Source: an uncultured Bacteroidales bacterium (GTDB lineage Bacteria; Bacteroidota; Bacteroidia; Bacteroidales; Paludibacteraceae). From it: 22,009 bases of DNA. The notes under the pieces were generated by a model. That model was not told the origin of the DNA and searched no databases. It was given only the letters and a program-made list of their open reading frames with translations. The DNA lies in the NCBI GenBank assembly GCA_945949375.1, contig CAMFEN010000002.1, positions 1 through 22,009 on the forward strand. Reading direction: 5' to 3'. Position 1 is the first letter of the stretch; the number at the start of each line of letters is the position of its first letter. A program made the position numbers and the translations under genes. Positions 15,801 to 22,009 of the stretch are shown here, one piece after another.

Positions 15801-16784
15801 ATGGCAAAGATCTTAGTAACAGGAGCCGCTGGCTTCATTGGCTCCAAACTGGCATACGAATTGGCTAAACGAGGCGATGAGGTAGTGGGAGTGGACAACC
15901 TGAACGACTACTACGATGTGCGTCTCAAAGAGGGGCGACTACAAGAGTTTGGAAATGGGTGGACTTTCGTTAAGATGTCTATCGATGATAAGGAAAAATT
16001 GGATGCACTCTTCGAGAAAGAACATTTCGACTCCGTAGTGAATCTGGCTGCGCAAGCAGGGGTGCGCTATTCTATCACTAACCCGTATAGCTATATGCAG
16101 TCCAACCTCGTAGGCTTTCTCAATATCCTTGAGGCTTGCCGTCATTACGACCTCAAACATTTGGTCTTTGCCTCATCTTCTTCCGTCTATGGTATGAATA
16201 CGAAAGTACCATATAGCGAGGACGACAGAGTGGATACCCCAGTCTCACTCTATGCTGCCAGCAAGAAGTCAAATGAACTGATGGCACATTGTTATAGCAA
16301 ACTATACGGATTTTCATGCATAGGTCTGCGTTTCTTTACGGTCTATGGACCATGGGGACGACCGGATATGAGTCCTATGCTGTTCGCTAATGCACTTCGT
16401 GATGGCAAACCAATCAAGGTGTTCAATAATGGGGATATGATACGCAATTTTACCTATATAGATGATATCGTGGAGGGGACAATTAGAGCCATCGACCATC
16501 CACTGGATGCCAACGAATGTCCAAACAGGGTGGCATATAGAATTTATAACATCGGTTGCAGCCACCCGGTGAAGTTGATGGATTTTATCCGTGAGATTGA
16601 GATGGCGTACGGAAAGGAAGCTGAGAAAATCTACTTGCCGATGCAACCGGGGGATGTGTATCAGACTAATGCAGATACCACTAAGTTAGAAACAGAGATA
16701 GGATATGCCCCCAAATGGAACCTGCACGAGGGAATCCGAGAGTTTATGGAGTGGTATAAGTCAGATAAAAATCCGCTTTCTTGA
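15801..16784 (+). CDS. UDP-glucuronate 4-epimerase
   Basis: A 327-residue extended SDR enzyme that interconverts UDP-glucuronate and UDP-galacturonate in the cytoplasm. The NAD-binding loop TGAAGFIG (7-14), the substrate-side DNLNDYYDVRLKEGRL (32-47), catalytic S-Y-K with Y151 and K155 in YAASKKSNE, and GLRFFTVYGPWGRPDM are diagnostic of the UDP-GlcA epimerase subgroup rather than GalE or RmlB. ATG 15801 gives MAKILVTG; an upstream ATG at 15789 would add four residues and overlap the asnB-like stop. It supplies a negatively charged sugar for the glycan. No UDP-glucose dehydrogenase is in the window. Confidence 0.9.
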   Translation: MAKILVTGAAGFIGSKLAYELAKRGDEVVGVDNLNDYYDVRLKEGRLQEFGNGWTFVKMSIDDKEKLDALFEKEHFDSVVNLAAQAGVRYSITNPYSYMQSNLVGFLNILEACRHYDLKHLVFASSSSVYGMNTKVPYSEDDRVDTPVSLYAASKKSNELMAHCYSKLYGFSCIGLRFFTVYGPWGRPDMSPMLFANALRDGKPIKVFNNGDMIRNFTYIDDIVEGTIRAIDHPLDANECPNRVAYRIYNIGCSHPVKLMDFIREIEMAYGKEAEKIYLPMQPGDVYQTNADTTKLETEIGYAPKWNLHEGIREFMEWYKSDKNPLS

Positions 16785-17086
16785 ATATCCTATTATGACA
16801 ATTCTTTCATAGTACAAAGAGATTGAACGCACGGCGTGGTGCCAATATGGCATTCCTCCCCTAACATGAATCTTGGCTTATTCCGATTTCTACCAATATG
16901 TAGGGAACATGTTGAACTGACTATGTAATAAACTTATTTCGAGGTTACCTACAATAAAATCGGATATAAACCTTGCAAATGTCAGTTTTTTTTAGTACCT
17001 TTGCCCTCGGATTCGGTAGAAAATGTAACAAGCAAGCCAATTATTTGGTAGAAAAATGTAATATATAACGAAAATATGCACATACG
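16785..17086. other. Intergenic region between the two glycan transcription units
   Basis: About 300 nt with no convincing coding frame. It holds a small palindrome (TGCCA-ATA-TGGCA, 16840-16852) and the promoter at 16973-17003. I see no strong intrinsic terminator for the upstream operon, so some read-through is likely. Confidence 0.5.
16973..17003 (+). promoter_or_regulatory. Internal promoter of the second glycan unit
   Basis: TTG (16973-16975), a 20-nt spacer and TACCTTTG (16996-17003) match the Bacteroidetes consensus. The predicted leader is about 75-90 nt and ends at the small HTH gene. Confidence 0.75.
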
Positions 17087-17380
17087 TTGGAGGGATATGT
17101 GGGTGAAATACTGCGGGTGGGAGTGAACTACGAAAAAAAGACCAAAATACATGAGTGTGCAATAGAACGCCTTCATAAAAATGGACCTCTAAAAAACGCA
17201 AAGGTAACCGAGCGGAGGAAACTGATAGAAATATTGGTGCAAACGAATATCCGTATTTCCAAAGAGGTGTTGGCAGAGCAACTGAGCATAAGCGTATCTA
17301 CCATAAAGCGCGAAATAAAAACACTCGGATATGAATGGGTGGGGCACTCTGCCAATGGCTATTGGGAGAAGACGAGTTAG
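17087..17380 (+). CDS. Small winged-HTH protein
   Basis: A protein of up to 97 residues. The second half reads RRKLIEILVQTNIRISKEVL, then AEQLSISVSTIKREIKTLGY and WVGHSANGYWEK: a DeoR/HTH_11-like helix-turn-helix followed by a short wing. No sensor domain is present. There is no in-frame ATG; TTG 17087 is one choice, but GTG 17099 has GGAGG six bases upstream and may be the true start. It lies just after a separate promoter at the head of the acyltransferase/DUF354 unit, so it may regulate glycan gene expression. That role is inference from position. Confidence 0.65.
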   Translation: MEGYVGEILRVGVNYEKKTKIHECAIERLHKNGPLKNAKVTERRKLIEILVQTNIRISKEVLAEQLSISVSTIKREIKTLGYEWVGHSANGYWEKTS

Positions 17381-17476
17381 CAGACAAATGTGCAACTAAT
17401 TTTTCTTTGGTCAGCTCGACAAGTAGAAAGAAATGGTTTCTATAAACATAGTGCCAAGAGTTATCAATCAAATAAT

Positions 17477-17977
17477 ATGGCTAATAATCATAGAACAATA
17501 AAAAATGTGTCCCATGGAATATGGGTACGGCTATGTGCTATTATTGCACGGCATATATTTCCGGCTGCGCTTCGCATGCCGTTCTTCCGTATGATGGGTA
17601 TGAAGATCGGTAGAGGAACGAAAATAGCCGCTACTGTAGATGTAGATCAGTCTGCACCAGAGTTGATCACCATCGGTGAGAACGTGTGGGTAACTCGAGG
17701 GGTGATGCTTCTTTGCCATCAACGAAACCTTGCGGAATATGAGGTCGGAAAACCGGTGATGGATTGTGAACTCATTTATAAACCTATCGTGATAGGAGAT
17801 GGTGCCCACATAGGCATCGGCGCTATTATCATGCCTGGTGTTACCATTGGTTGTGGGGCTGTGATTGGAGCGGGGAGTGTGGTTACGAAAGATATTCCGC
17901 CATATAGTGTTGCAGTTGGTACTCCTGCAAAAGTAATAAAGTCATTTGTAAAAGGAAAAAATGAAAATTTGGATTGA
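17477..17977 (+). CDS. Left-handed beta-helix acyltransferase (WcaF/maltose acetyltransferase-like)
   Basis: A 166-residue hexapeptide-repeat acyltransferase. Repeats run through IGRGTKIAATVDVD, ITIGENVWVTRGVMLL, PIVIGDGAHIGIGAIIMPGV and TIGCGAVIGAGSVVTKDI, ending with the usual PPYSVAVGTPAKVIK. The catalytic-type His is in LLCHQ. Such enzymes transfer acetyl from acetyl-CoA to a sugar hydroxyl, modifying the glycan. ATG 17477 (MANNHRTIKN) is preferred; an upstream in-frame start at 17390 would add 29 residues unlike the family. The gene overlaps the next by 17 nt, so the two are co-expressed. Confidence 0.87.
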   Translation: MANNHRTIKNVSHGIWVRLCAIIARHIFPAALRMPFFRMMGMKIGRGTKIAATVDVDQSAPELITIGENVWVTRGVMLLCHQRNLAEYEVGKPVMDCELIYKPIVIGDGAHIGIGAIIMPGVTIGCGAVIGAGSVVTKDIPPYSVAVGTPAKVIKSFVKGKNENLD

Positions 17978-18980
17978 TGTAACCAATACTCCGCATGTGA
18001 ATGTGCTGATGCCGATATATAGGCATTTGGTTTCGAAAGGACATGAGTTAATTATTACCGCGCGTGATTTCTCGGAAACTATCCCCCTATTGCGTAGAAA
18101 TGGCATAGAGCCAATAATCATCGGTACCCACAAGGGAAAGAGTCGTTTGAAGAAATCTCTTGGTCTGTTGGTACGCTATTGGCAACTATTGACGCGTGTC
18201 CCACACTTTGACCTTGCTTTCTCCTTGGGGGGGAGTTATACATCACCGATAGCATGGCTGCGCGGAAAAAAGTCTATAACATTCTCAGATAATGACTTTA
18301 CAACCCATAAGTTCGTAAGCTATTTATTCAGTTCATATTTTATTTTTCCATCATACTTAAAATACCAAGAGGCGAAGAAAAAGTTTCACATAAAGGACGC
18401 ACAGATTAAAACTTTTGATGGATTCAAGGAAGATATCTATATTGCTGACTACAAAGTGGATGAGCATTTCTTAGATCAATTACCATGGAAAGAGTTTATC
18501 ACTATTCGACCTGAGAACTTGAAGGCGGCTTATGTGCCGAAAGATGCGGTAACCATAGTTCCTGAACTCTTTGAAGTATTCAAAGATCAAAATATCCTTT
18601 TCTTGCCGCGCTATGAGGAGGAGAAAAAAATGGCGGAAAGCTATCCTAATGTATGGTATCCGCCCATGCCGTTGGTAGGCTTGGATGTGTGCTATTATAC
18701 AAAAGCTATGTTGACAGGAGCTGGCACTTTCGCACGTGAAGCAGCTCTGTTAGGTGTTCCTGCAGTTTCCTTTTTTCCTCGCAACGAATTCCTCACGGTT
18801 GATGTTGTGCTCCAAGAACAAGGTAAAGAGTTTAAAAGCCGATCGGCACAAGAAATCCGTGATTATGTGCTCGCCTCGTCAGCAAAGGCTGTTGAACGCA
18901 CCCTCGGAGACACATCTCGCAGTAAAAAAGTACTCTCCGATGTCCTTTCCATTTTCGACTCCATCATAAAAGAACAGTAA
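17961..18980 (+). CDS. DUF354 family protein (GT-B-like)
   Basis: A 339-residue protein of the DUF354 family, which has a fold related to GT-B glycosyltransferases and UDP-GlcNAc 2-epimerases. The start MKIWIDVTNTPHVNVLMPIY is diagnostic; SLGGSYTSPIAWLRGKKSIT and, in the C-terminal half, YYTKAMLTGAGTFAREAALL and GVPAVSFFP are further family landmarks, the latter likely at the nucleotide-sugar site. The biochemical activity is not established. Presence in polysaccharide loci suggests glycosyl transfer or sugar-nucleotide conversion. It is the last gene of the second glycan unit. A run of seven G (18227-18233) lies in the SLGGSY codons. Confidence 0.85.
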   Translation: MKIWIDVTNTPHVNVLMPIYRHLVSKGHELIITARDFSETIPLLRRNGIEPIIIGTHKGKSRLKKSLGLLVRYWQLLTRVPHFDLAFSLGGSYTSPIAWLRGKKSITFSDNDFTTHKFVSYLFSSYFIFPSYLKYQEAKKKFHIKDAQIKTFDGFKEDIYIADYKVDEHFLDQLPWKEFITIRPENLKAAYVPKDAVTIVPELFEVFKDQNILFLPRYEEEKKMAESYPNVWYPPMPLVGLDVCYYTKAMLTGAGTFAREAALLGVPAVSFFPRNEFLTVDVVLQEQGKEFKSRSAQEIRDYVLASSAKAVERTLGDTSRSKKVLSDVLSIFDSIIKEQ

Positions 18981-19253
18981 TGATACTGTGGAGAGAAGTC
19001 GGTGGGTAGATGAGAGCAATCTAAGTAATAAACTGCTTATGATGTGTTTTGGAAACAGTTTAAGTGATAGAGGTTCTCTATACAATGTGGTGGATATAGT
19101 GTCTTTTGGACTTTATAATCCTCCCGAGAAATTAGACAACTATGCAAAAGTAACGAACGTAGTACCTTTGCAAGCAAATCTTCAAGATTATTAGAAGGTA
19201 TAATATATATTCGAGAAAAGCAGTAATTTTACTGCAAAATAGAAATAAAACAA
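18981..19253. other. Gene-poor region with a weak promoter and a palindrome
   Basis: TACCTTTG at 19163-19170 matches the -7 element but lacks a clear -33 box. GCAGTAA-TT-TTACTGC (19220-19235) is a perfect palindrome that could be an operator. An ORF reading through here (18988-19194) crosses the promoter-like site, has no recognisable content and is probably not a gene. Confidence 0.4.
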
Positions 19254-19355
19254 ATGACATACCTGCAATTCTATAATCAGTGGCATCCGTTTGCGTGCTT
19301 CAGTACGCAGCAAGTGAAATGGTATTATTCAATGTGCTTGGTGACTGAAAAATAA
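19254..19355 (+). pseudogene. Truncated ORF resembling the N-terminus of AbiEi-like antitoxins
   Basis: A 33-codon frame begins with MTYLQFYNQWHPFACFSTQQ and then reads into unrelated residues and a stop. The opening resembles the N-terminal winged-helix start of AbiEi/DUF6088-like type IV antitoxins in Bacteroidetes, where the pattern continues into a helix and a G.Y motif. Here it breaks off after about 22 residues, so a decayed remnant is the best reading. A promoter-like TACCTTTG lies 84 nt upstream. The family call is from memory and weak. Confidence 0.3.
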
Positions 19356-19357
19356 GA
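19341..19357. repeat. Imperfect direct repeat flanking the ATPase gene (left copy)
   Basis: GTGACTGAAAAATAAGA, 16 of 17 identical to the copy at 21003-21019. It covers the stop codon of the truncated antitoxin-like ORF, so insertion at this point could have truncated that gene. Confidence 0.5.
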
Positions 19358-19417
19358 TACTATTTCTTGCGATTTTTGCTTAAAATTGCAGAATTTGTAA
19401 AAATAAGGTGTGAAAAA

Positions 19418-19449
19418 TTTGTCTATTTGGAAATAAATCTGTATTTTTG
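19418..19449 (+). promoter_or_regulatory. Promoter of the DUF4143 ATPase gene
   Basis: TTTG (19418-19421), a 20-nt spacer and TATTTTTG (19442-19449). The TTG at 19447 that could serve as an upstream start lies inside the -7 box, so translation must begin at ATG 19468, leaving a leader of only about 10 nt. Confidence 0.75.
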
Positions 19450-19467
19450 CAGAAAAATTTTAGGTTT

Positions 19468-20931
19468 ATGGAATATACAGAGTTGTTGGAGAGACAAATT
19501 ATCGGTCGTTTGCGAGTGGATAATCCATGGTGGACAGAGGGGGAGATTCCTGCCTACTACAAGGAGATGACACCTCGGTTGTATCTGGATATGTTTTATC
19601 CCTTGGTGAAGGAAAACGAGGTAAAGCGGGCGATGATATTGATGGGACCTCGGCGTGTGGGGAAGACGGTCATGCTATATCACACTATCCAGCGACTGAT
19701 AGAGGATGGTGTCTCTCCCCAAAATATCATATATATTTCGGTAGAAACCCCTATCTACAACAAGATTTACCTTGAGCAACTATTCTACCTTTCCAAAAAG
19801 ACCTTGGGTAAGAAAAAGAATGACCAAGAGGAATACTATGTATTCTTTGATGAGATTCAATACTTGAAAGATTGGGAGGTTAACTTGAAATCGCTGGTAG
19901 ATACCTACAAGAATGTAAAATTTGTGGCATCGGGTTCTGCAGCAGCGGAGTTGAAGAAAAGGAGTGATGAGAGTGGGGCAGGGCGTTTCACGGATTTTAG
20001 TCTGCCACCTTTGACGTTTTACGAATACATACACCTGAAGGGGTATGAGCACCTGATGATTCCGCAAACGATGGAGTGGAAAGGCGGGAAAGTTCCCTAT
20101 CAAGGGACAGTGGATGTGGATAAGCTAAACGCTCTGTTTGTGGACTACATCAATTATGGAGGTTATCCGGAAGTGGTGTTCAGCGAGAAGATACAAGAGA
20201 ATCCCGGGCAGTTCATCAGGCACGATATTATTGATAAGGTGCTTTTGCGAGACCTTCCCAGTTTGTACGGCATACAGGATGTGCAGGAATTGAACTCGTT
20301 GTTTACGATGATTGCATACCATTCCGGCGCACAATTCTCTTTTGAGTCGTTGTCGAAAGAATCGGGAGTGCGTAAAGACCTCTTACGGAAATATATCGCT
20401 TATCTTGAGGCTGCATTTTTAATAAAAGTGGTGCACCGAACGGATGATACCGCTAAACGGTATCAACGGGAAGTGAGTTTTAAGATTTATCTAACCAATC
20501 CATCTCTTCGTTGTGCGCTGTTTCAGCCTATTCGTGAAACCGATGAGAAAATAGGCGATATGGTAGAGACGGCAGTCTATGCACAATGGATTCCACGGCA
20601 AGGCATTGATATATCTTATGCGAACTGGCGACTTAGTAATCGAGAACAGGGGGAAGTGGACATTGTGGGGATTGATATCGCTCGGCAGAAACCACAATGG
20701 GCTGTGGAGGTGAAGTGGAGTGATCGCTATCCAGATTATCCGGGTGAATTGGTTTCTCTGCTCGGATTTATGCCTAAAAACGGGCTGGAAGAGGCAATTG
20801 TAACTTCCAAAACAATGACCATAGATAAGCAGATGGAGCAAGTGTTGTTGCATTTTATACCCGTGGCATGCTATGCTTATACAGTGGGCGAGAATACGCT
20901 AAAGCATGTCTATGATTATGCCGGATTATAG
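19468..20931 (+). CDS. AAA ATPase with DUF4143 C-terminal domain
   Basis: A 487-residue ATPase of the AAA_14/DUF4143 group. Walker A is GPRRVGKT (60-67), Walker B is VFFDEIQYL with catalytic Glu, and ASGSAAAELK is the sensor-1 region. GRFTDFSLPPLTFYEYI is typical of the group. The C-terminal DUF4143 part has GEVDIVGID...WAVEVKWSD, an arrangement of D, E and K as in PD-(D/E)xK nuclease-like folds. These proteins are abundant and variable in Bacteroidetes and their cellular role is not established; defence or plasmid-like functions have been proposed. It is monocistronic, with its own promoter and a hairpin after the stop. Confidence 0.9.
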   Translation: MEYTELLERQIIGRLRVDNPWWTEGEIPAYYKEMTPRLYLDMFYPLVKENEVKRAMILMGPRRVGKTVMLYHTIQRLIEDGVSPQNIIYISVETPIYNKIYLEQLFYLSKKTLGKKKNDQEEYYVFFDEIQYLKDWEVNLKSLVDTYKNVKFVASGSAAAELKKRSDESGAGRFTDFSLPPLTFYEYIHLKGYEHLMIPQTMEWKGGKVPYQGTVDVDKLNALFVDYINYGGYPEVVFSEKIQENPGQFIRHDIIDKVLLRDLPSLYGIQDVQELNSLFTMIAYHSGAQFSFESLSKESGVRKDLLRKYIAYLEAAFLIKVVHRTDDTAKRYQREVSFKIYLTNPSLRCALFQPIRETDEKIGDMVETAVYAQWIPRQGIDISYANWRLSNREQGEVDIVGIDIARQKPQWAVEVKWSDRYPDYPGELVSLLGFMPKNGLEEAIVTSKTMTIDKQMEQVLLHFIPVACYAYTVGENTLKHVYDYAGL

Positions 20932-20936
20932 CTCTG

Positions 20937-20966
20937 CAAATAAGACGGATGAATCATGCTTATTTG
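20937..20966 (+). terminator. Hairpin after the DUF4143 ATPase gene
   Basis: A perfect 8-bp inverted repeat CAAATAAG/CTTATTTG with a 14-nt loop starts 5 nt after the stop codon. Only a short T-rich stretch follows, so it is a probable but not strong terminator. Confidence 0.5.
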
Positions 20967-21002
20967 TAAACTTGATAGTAATGTGTTGAATATAAGTTTG
21001 TT

Positions 21003-21019
21003 GTGATTGAAAAATAAGA
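21003..21019. repeat. Imperfect direct repeat flanking the ATPase gene (right copy)
   Basis: GTGATTGAAAAATAAGA here matches GTGACTGAAAAATAAGA at 19341-19357 in 16 of 17 positions. The two copies bracket the ATPase gene with its promoter and terminator. Confidence 0.5.
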
Positions 21020-21189
21020 ATCCATTCCTCTTTGTTGTGTTCTACAGACATTTCTTAGGTCAAAATCAACTGCTTGTGGCAGTATGAATGAAAAAGAGTT
21101 TTATCGTTATGAAGGTAAGTATTTTCGCGAAAACGAACCTATATTGATAAGCCGTGGATGTACCATCCATACCAAGAAGGTGACAATGA

Positions 21190-21684
21190 GTGACTCTTCG
21201 AGGTTTTCTGCCGATGGTGGAGCAGGGGAGTAGAGTGCTGATTTTCAGTCAGTTCACCTCTTATCTGAAGATGGCGAGAGAGGCTATTCAGAAAGCGGGC
21301 ATGAAGGATATGTTCTATTTGGATGGCAGCACCCCCATCAAGGAACGGCAAGGTATGGTGGAGGCTTTCCAAAGCGGCAAGGGACAAGTGTTCTTGATTT
21401 CCTTGAAGGCCGGCGGATTGGGGCTAAACCTCACGGGTGCGAACTATGTGATTCATCTGGACCCATGGTGGAATCCCGCTATTGAGCAGCAGGCTACCGA
21501 CCGCGCTTATCGTATCGGACTAAACCAAAAGGTAACGGTCTATCACCTCATCGCTGAGCATACCATTGAGGAGAAAATTTTGCGTCTGCACCAAACCAAA
21601 CAGTCGCTGGCGGACTCGCTGCTCGAAGGAACGAATATGTCGCACAAACTCACCACGCAAGACCTCATGGAACTGCTTGGCTGA
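21190..21684 (+). pseudogene. C-terminal remnant of a SWI2/SNF2 family helicase
   Basis: A 164-residue frame holds only the second RecA-like helicase domain. VEQGSRVLIFSQFTSYLKM is the start of this domain, FQSGKGQVFLISLKAGGLGL and NLTGANYVIHLDPWWNPAIE are motif V, and QQATDRAYRIGLNQKVTVY is motif VI. Intact bacterial SNF2 proteins are about 900-1,100 residues, with an ATP-binding domain and Walker motifs before this region; none are present here. Homology starts at about 21205, and the preceding frame (21084-21233) ends in DSSRF, which may be a frameshifted piece of the same gene. A deletion or replacement removed the front of the gene. The stop and C-terminus look intact. Confidence 0.82.
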
Positions 21685-21711
21685 AAATCAGGATGCTTAA
21701 AACTTGGTAGC

Positions 21712-21783
21712 CCCGATTAGTCGGGATGTACCCGGGCAGTATGCATAACAATTTTAAGCAGGCGAGGACGCCTGCGTACCCGG
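21712..21783. repeat. Cluster of short palindromes (REP-like)
   Basis: CCCGA-TTAG-TCGGG (21712-21725), CCCGGG (21731-21736) and GCAGGCG-AGGA-CGCCTGC (21758-21775) lie close together, and GTACCCGG occurs at 21728-21735 and 21776-21783. The spacing resembles REP-type intergenic elements; the first hairpin may also end SNF2 transcription. Confidence 0.55.
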
Positions 21784-21801
21784 ACACCATATACAAAATA
21801 G

Positions 21802-21834
21802 TAATTCGTAATTCGTAATTCGTAAATCGTAAAT
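21802..21834. repeat. 7-bp tandem repeat before wecB
   Basis: TAATTCG occurs three times, followed by TAAATCG and a partial unit, ending 7 bp before the wecB start. Copy-number change could alter the distance between upstream signals and the start codon. Confidence 0.85.
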
Positions 21835-21841
21835 ATCTGTT

Positions 21842-22009
21842 ATGTTGGTTACATTGATTGCGGGGGCACGCCCGAACTTTATGAAGATTGCCCCTATCAT
21901 CCGTGCGATAAAAGCGGCGGAGGCGGCAGTGAGAGATATGCGCTATCGTTTGGTGCATACAGGGCAGCACTACGACAAGAATATGTCCGATACTTTCTTC
22001 GAGGAGTTG
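21842..22009 (+). CDS. wecB: UDP-N-acetylglucosamine 2-epimerase, N-terminal fragment
   Basis: The first 56 codons of a gene that runs off the right edge. MLVTLIAGARPNFMKIAPII followed by RLVHTGQHYDKNMSDTFFEEL is the highly conserved start of the non-hydrolysing UDP-GlcNAc 2-epimerase, which converts UDP-GlcNAc to UDP-ManNAc for surface glycans. GARPNFMK and TGQHYDKNMS are the family's N-terminal signatures. It is likely part of sugar-nucleotide supply for the same or a neighbouring glycan. The gene follows the SNF2 remnant on the same strand, 157 nt downstream. Confidence 0.92.
   Translation, partial: MLVTLIAGARPNFMKIAPIIRAIKAAEAAVRDMRYRLVHTGQHYDKNMSDTFFEEL

Noticed and set aside
17390..17476. 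29-residue N-terminal extension of the acyltransferase
   Set aside because: Residues are unlike the family and a better ATG is at 17477.
18988..19194. 68-codon plus-strand ORF after the DUF354 gene
   Set aside because: It needs a GTG start, has no recognisable content and crosses a promoter-like TACCTTTG.
19447..19467. TTG start for the DUF4143 ATPase
   Set aside because: The TTG lies inside the -7 promoter box; ATG 19468 gives the family-typical start.
1..22009. CRISPR arrays, tRNA or rRNA genes, transposase genes
   Set aside because: I saw no regularly spaced repeats, cloverleaf genes, rRNA or transposase-like frames in reading the window; short elements could be missed by eye.

Overview
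The window looks like a Bacteroidales chromosome (Bacteroides/Prevotella-type; I cannot fix the genus). Four upstream regions carry the Bacteroidetes promoter pattern, a TTG or TTTG box, a 20-nt spacer and TAnnTTTG, at 2892-2922 (minus), 3033-3064, 5509-5540, 16973-17003 and 19418-19449 (plus). The gene families also fit: Bacteroidetes-type HTH-WYL regulators, AAA/DUF4143 ATPases, TupA-like ATP-grasp enzymes and AbiH.

Left part (1-2922, minus strand). An HTH-WYL regulator is followed by an HNH nuclease with a second zinc ribbon. A third gene runs off the left edge; its 235 visible residues look like the N and L1 regions of a long prokaryotic Argonaute (tentative). WYL regulators commonly sit beside phage-defence genes, so WYL-HNH-(Argonaute-like) is the best candidate here for an undescribed system. 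A divergent promoter reads to the right into a roughly 330-nt leader containing a strong hairpin and a 27-codon ORF, then a flavin reductase-like gene and an AbiH abortive-infection gene. A 410-bp gap follows, with several hairpins and a terminator.

Middle (5582-18980, plus strand). This is a surface-polysaccharide locus in two transcription units. The first starts at a strong promoter and encodes a GT2, a GT-C-like membrane protein, a second GT2, two GT4 enzymes, a TupA-like ATP-grasp, an FkbH-like HAD/SGNH protein, an AsnB-like amidotransferase and a UDP-glucuronate 4-epimerase, mostly overlapping or closely spaced. The second has its own promoter and encodes a small HTH protein, a left-handed beta-helix acyltransferase and a DUF354 protein. 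Together they suggest a glycan with galacturonic acid whose carboxylates may be amidated or linked to amino acids, plus O-acyl groups. No flippase, initiating transferase or chain-length regulator is visible, so the locus probably continues outside the window or uses genes elsewhere.

Right part (18981-22009). Here are a gene-poor stretch with a truncated antitoxin-like ORF, an AAA/DUF4143 ATPase with its own promoter, a short C-terminal remnant of a SWI2/SNF2 helicase, a cluster of short palindromes and 7-bp tandem repeats, and the first 56 codons of a wecB-type UDP-GlcNAc 2-epimerase at the right edge. The arrangement resembles an accessory region where defence genes flank a variable surface-glycan locus.
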